NCBI RefSeq assembly: GCF_013337045.2
Contig: NZ_CP118259.1
Coordinates: forward strand, 1,240,001-1,304,000
DNA from: Agrobacterium vitis
GTDB lineage: Bacteria > Pseudomonadota > Alphaproteobacteria > Rhizobiales > Rhizobiaceae
Direction of reading: 5' to 3'
Length of the DNA: 64,000 nucleotides
Shown here: in pieces, positions 62,933 through 64,000 of the stretch
How positions within the stretch are numbered: the first letter of the stretch is position 1
How the letters are laid out: each line of letters opens with the position of its first letter
Translations under genes and position numbers: made by a program
The notes under the pieces: generated by a model
What the model saw: only the letters and a program-made list of their open reading frames with translations
Told to the model about the DNA's origin: nothing
Databases searched by the model: none

Positions 62933-64000
62933 ATGGCGATTGATTTCGTGTTGCGCCGCGCCAGGCTGCCGATGTCGGCGCAGCCGCTGGACATCGCCTT
63001 CGAGGCGGGGCGGATTGTTGCGCTGGAGGCGGAATTCCGTTGCGATGCGCCGCAGGAGGATGCGGCAGGCCGGTTGGTCTGTGCCGGGTTGATCGAAACC
63101 CACCTGCATCTCGACAAGGCAGGGATCATCGGGCGCTGTCGGGTGTGTAGCGGAACACTGGCGGAAGCAGTATCAGAGACCTCGAAAGCCAAGCAGGCCT
63201 TTACCGAGGAAGATGTCTATGCCCGCGCCGCCGATGTCGTGGAACGAGCCATCGTACATGGCACGACCCGGATCAGGACCTTCGTGGAGATCGATCCGCG
63301 CGCCGGTTTCCGGTCGTTTTCGGCGATCCGCAAACTGAAGGTCGATTACGCCCATCTGGTCGATATTGAAATCTGCGCCTTTGCCCAGGAAGGGTTGACC
63401 AATGAGCCGGAAACGGAGCGGATGCTGGAAATCGCCTTGTCGCAAGGGGCGGATCTGATTGGTGGCTGCCCTTACACGGACCCTCGGCCAGCCGAGCATA
63501 TTTCCAGGATCTTCACGCTGGCCCAGCGCTTCGATGTGCCTGTTGATTTCCATCTCGATTTCGATCTCGATCCTTCAGGGTCCAACCTGCCGACGGTCAT
63601 TGCCCAGACGCTGGCGCGGGGTTACCAAGGCAAGGTGTCCGTCGGCCATGTCACCAAGCTTTCCGCAATTTCTCCCGACGAAGTGGAGCGGGTGGCAAAG
63701 CAATTGGCCGAAGCGGGTATTACGGTGACGGTTCTGCCCGCTACCGATCTGTTTCTGACCGGCCGGGATATCGATCATCTTTGCCCAAGGGGAGTTGCTC
63801 CGGCACATCTTCTGGCCCGCCAGGGGGTGAATGTCACCATCTCGACCAATAATGTCCTCAACCCGTTTACGCCGTTTGGCGATGTTTCGCTGATGCGCAT
63901 GGCCAACCTCTACGCCAATGTTGCCCAACTGGCGACGCCTGCGGATCTGAACCAGGTCTTCGAGATGATCACCCGTTTCCCGGCCCGGCTGATGGGGCTG
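62933..64000 (+). CDS. Second cytosine-deaminase-like amidohydrolase (partial)
   Basis: A frame from the ATG at 62933 (AGAGGGG upstream) runs open to the window edge, 356 codons, so the C-terminus is missing. It reads IETHLHLDKAG at the N-terminal metal motif, PVDFHLDFDLDPSG (HLD of the second site), SVGHVTKLSAISPDE, and TVLPATDLFLTGR followed by STNNVLNPFTPFGD in the final metal region. It is a paralogue of the gene before it but with a different end motif (NNVLNPFTP instead of NDNIRDAWSP), so the two probably act on different compounds of one pathway. Confidence 0.85.
   Translation, partial: MAIDFVLRRARLPMSAQPLDIAFEAGRIVALEAEFRCDAPQEDAAGRLVCAGLIETHLHLDKAGIIGRCRVCSGTLAEAVSETSKAKQAFTEEDVYARAADVVERAIVHGTTRIRTFVEIDPRAGFRSFSAIRKLKVDYAHLVDIEICAFAQEGLTNEPETERMLEIALSQGADLIGGCPYTDPRPAEHISRIFTLAQRFDVPVDFHLDFDLDPSGSNLPTVIAQTLARGYQGKVSVGHVTKLSAISPDEVERVAKQLAEAGITVTVLPATDLFLTGRDIDHLCPRGVAPAHLLARQGVNVTISTNNVLNPFTPFGDVSLMRMANLYANVAQLATPADLNQVFEMITRFPARLMGL

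Overview
The window looks like a chromosomal core segment of a Rhizobiaceae alphaproteobacterium (Rhizobium / Agrobacterium / Allorhizobium group). The main reasons are a complete acpXL-fabZ-fabF2-fabF1-adh-lpxXL cluster, which makes the very-long-chain fatty acid of rhizobial lipid A, a FnrN-type regulator with an anaerobox in front of hemN, a ccoNOQP (fixNOQP) operon with its own anaerobox, a cobalamin riboswitch in front of bluB, a usg-family gene and a class II DAHP synthase. Coding sequence is GC-rich, with a few small lower-GC patches. No prophage, integrase, intact insertion sequence, CRISPR array or rRNA operon was seen. There is one tRNA (Asn).

Layout. 1-3.7 kb: end of an unknown gene, a BON protein, a deformylase-like protein with altered metal ligands, fnrN, then divergent hemN. 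3.8-9.5 kb: lipid A VLCFA cluster. 9.5-16.8 kb: a winged-helix-like hypothetical, nadE, a TolB-like propeller protein, riboswitch plus bluB, a lower-GC EEP nuclease/phosphatase gene and tyrS. 17-26 kb: an anmK-GNAT fusion, small secreted and membrane proteins, tRNA-Asn, a PleC/DivJ-like histidine kinase, a thermonuclease-like and a UDG-superfamily gene that overlap, an Lrp regulator, a 3-hydroxyisobutyrate dehydrogenase-like enzyme, proline iminopeptidase, a TPR methyltransferase and usg. 26.5-29 kb: polar amino acid ABC transporter without a local ATPase gene. 29-35 kb: a proline-rich OmpA-family protein with a collagen-like tract, then mobB-mobA-EamA-moaA. 35-49 kb: DUF971, a diguanylate cyclase, class I and class II fumarases, an L,D-transpeptidase, gph, rpiA, a DUF2059 protein, gor and DAHP synthase. 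49-54 kb: hemerythrin and ccoNOQP. 54-64 kb: a GGDEF-EAL protein, uvrB, gamma-glutamyltransferase and two tandem cytosine-deaminase-like amidohydrolases; the last runs off the window.

The clearest cross-talk is low-oxygen control: FnrN (four conserved cysteines) is encoded beside hemN, and the same TTGAT-N4-ATCAA-type site occurs before hemN (one mismatch) and, perfectly, before ccoN. The microaerobic oxidase and anaerobic heme synthesis are therefore probably co-regulated by FnrN/FixK-type proteins. Many convergent gene pairs are separated by strong bidirectional hairpins.

Most of the region is ordinary housekeeping. The items I would look at again are the ligand-altered deformylase paralogue next to fnrN, the cysteine-less ketosynthase paired with an intact one, the AnmK-GNAT fusion, the collagen-like OmpA protein, the nested IS-end-like palindrome after the DAHP synthase gene, the hairpin cluster with a possible micro-ORF after uvrB, and the leader hairpin of ccoN. 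I did not find a clearly novel multi-gene system.
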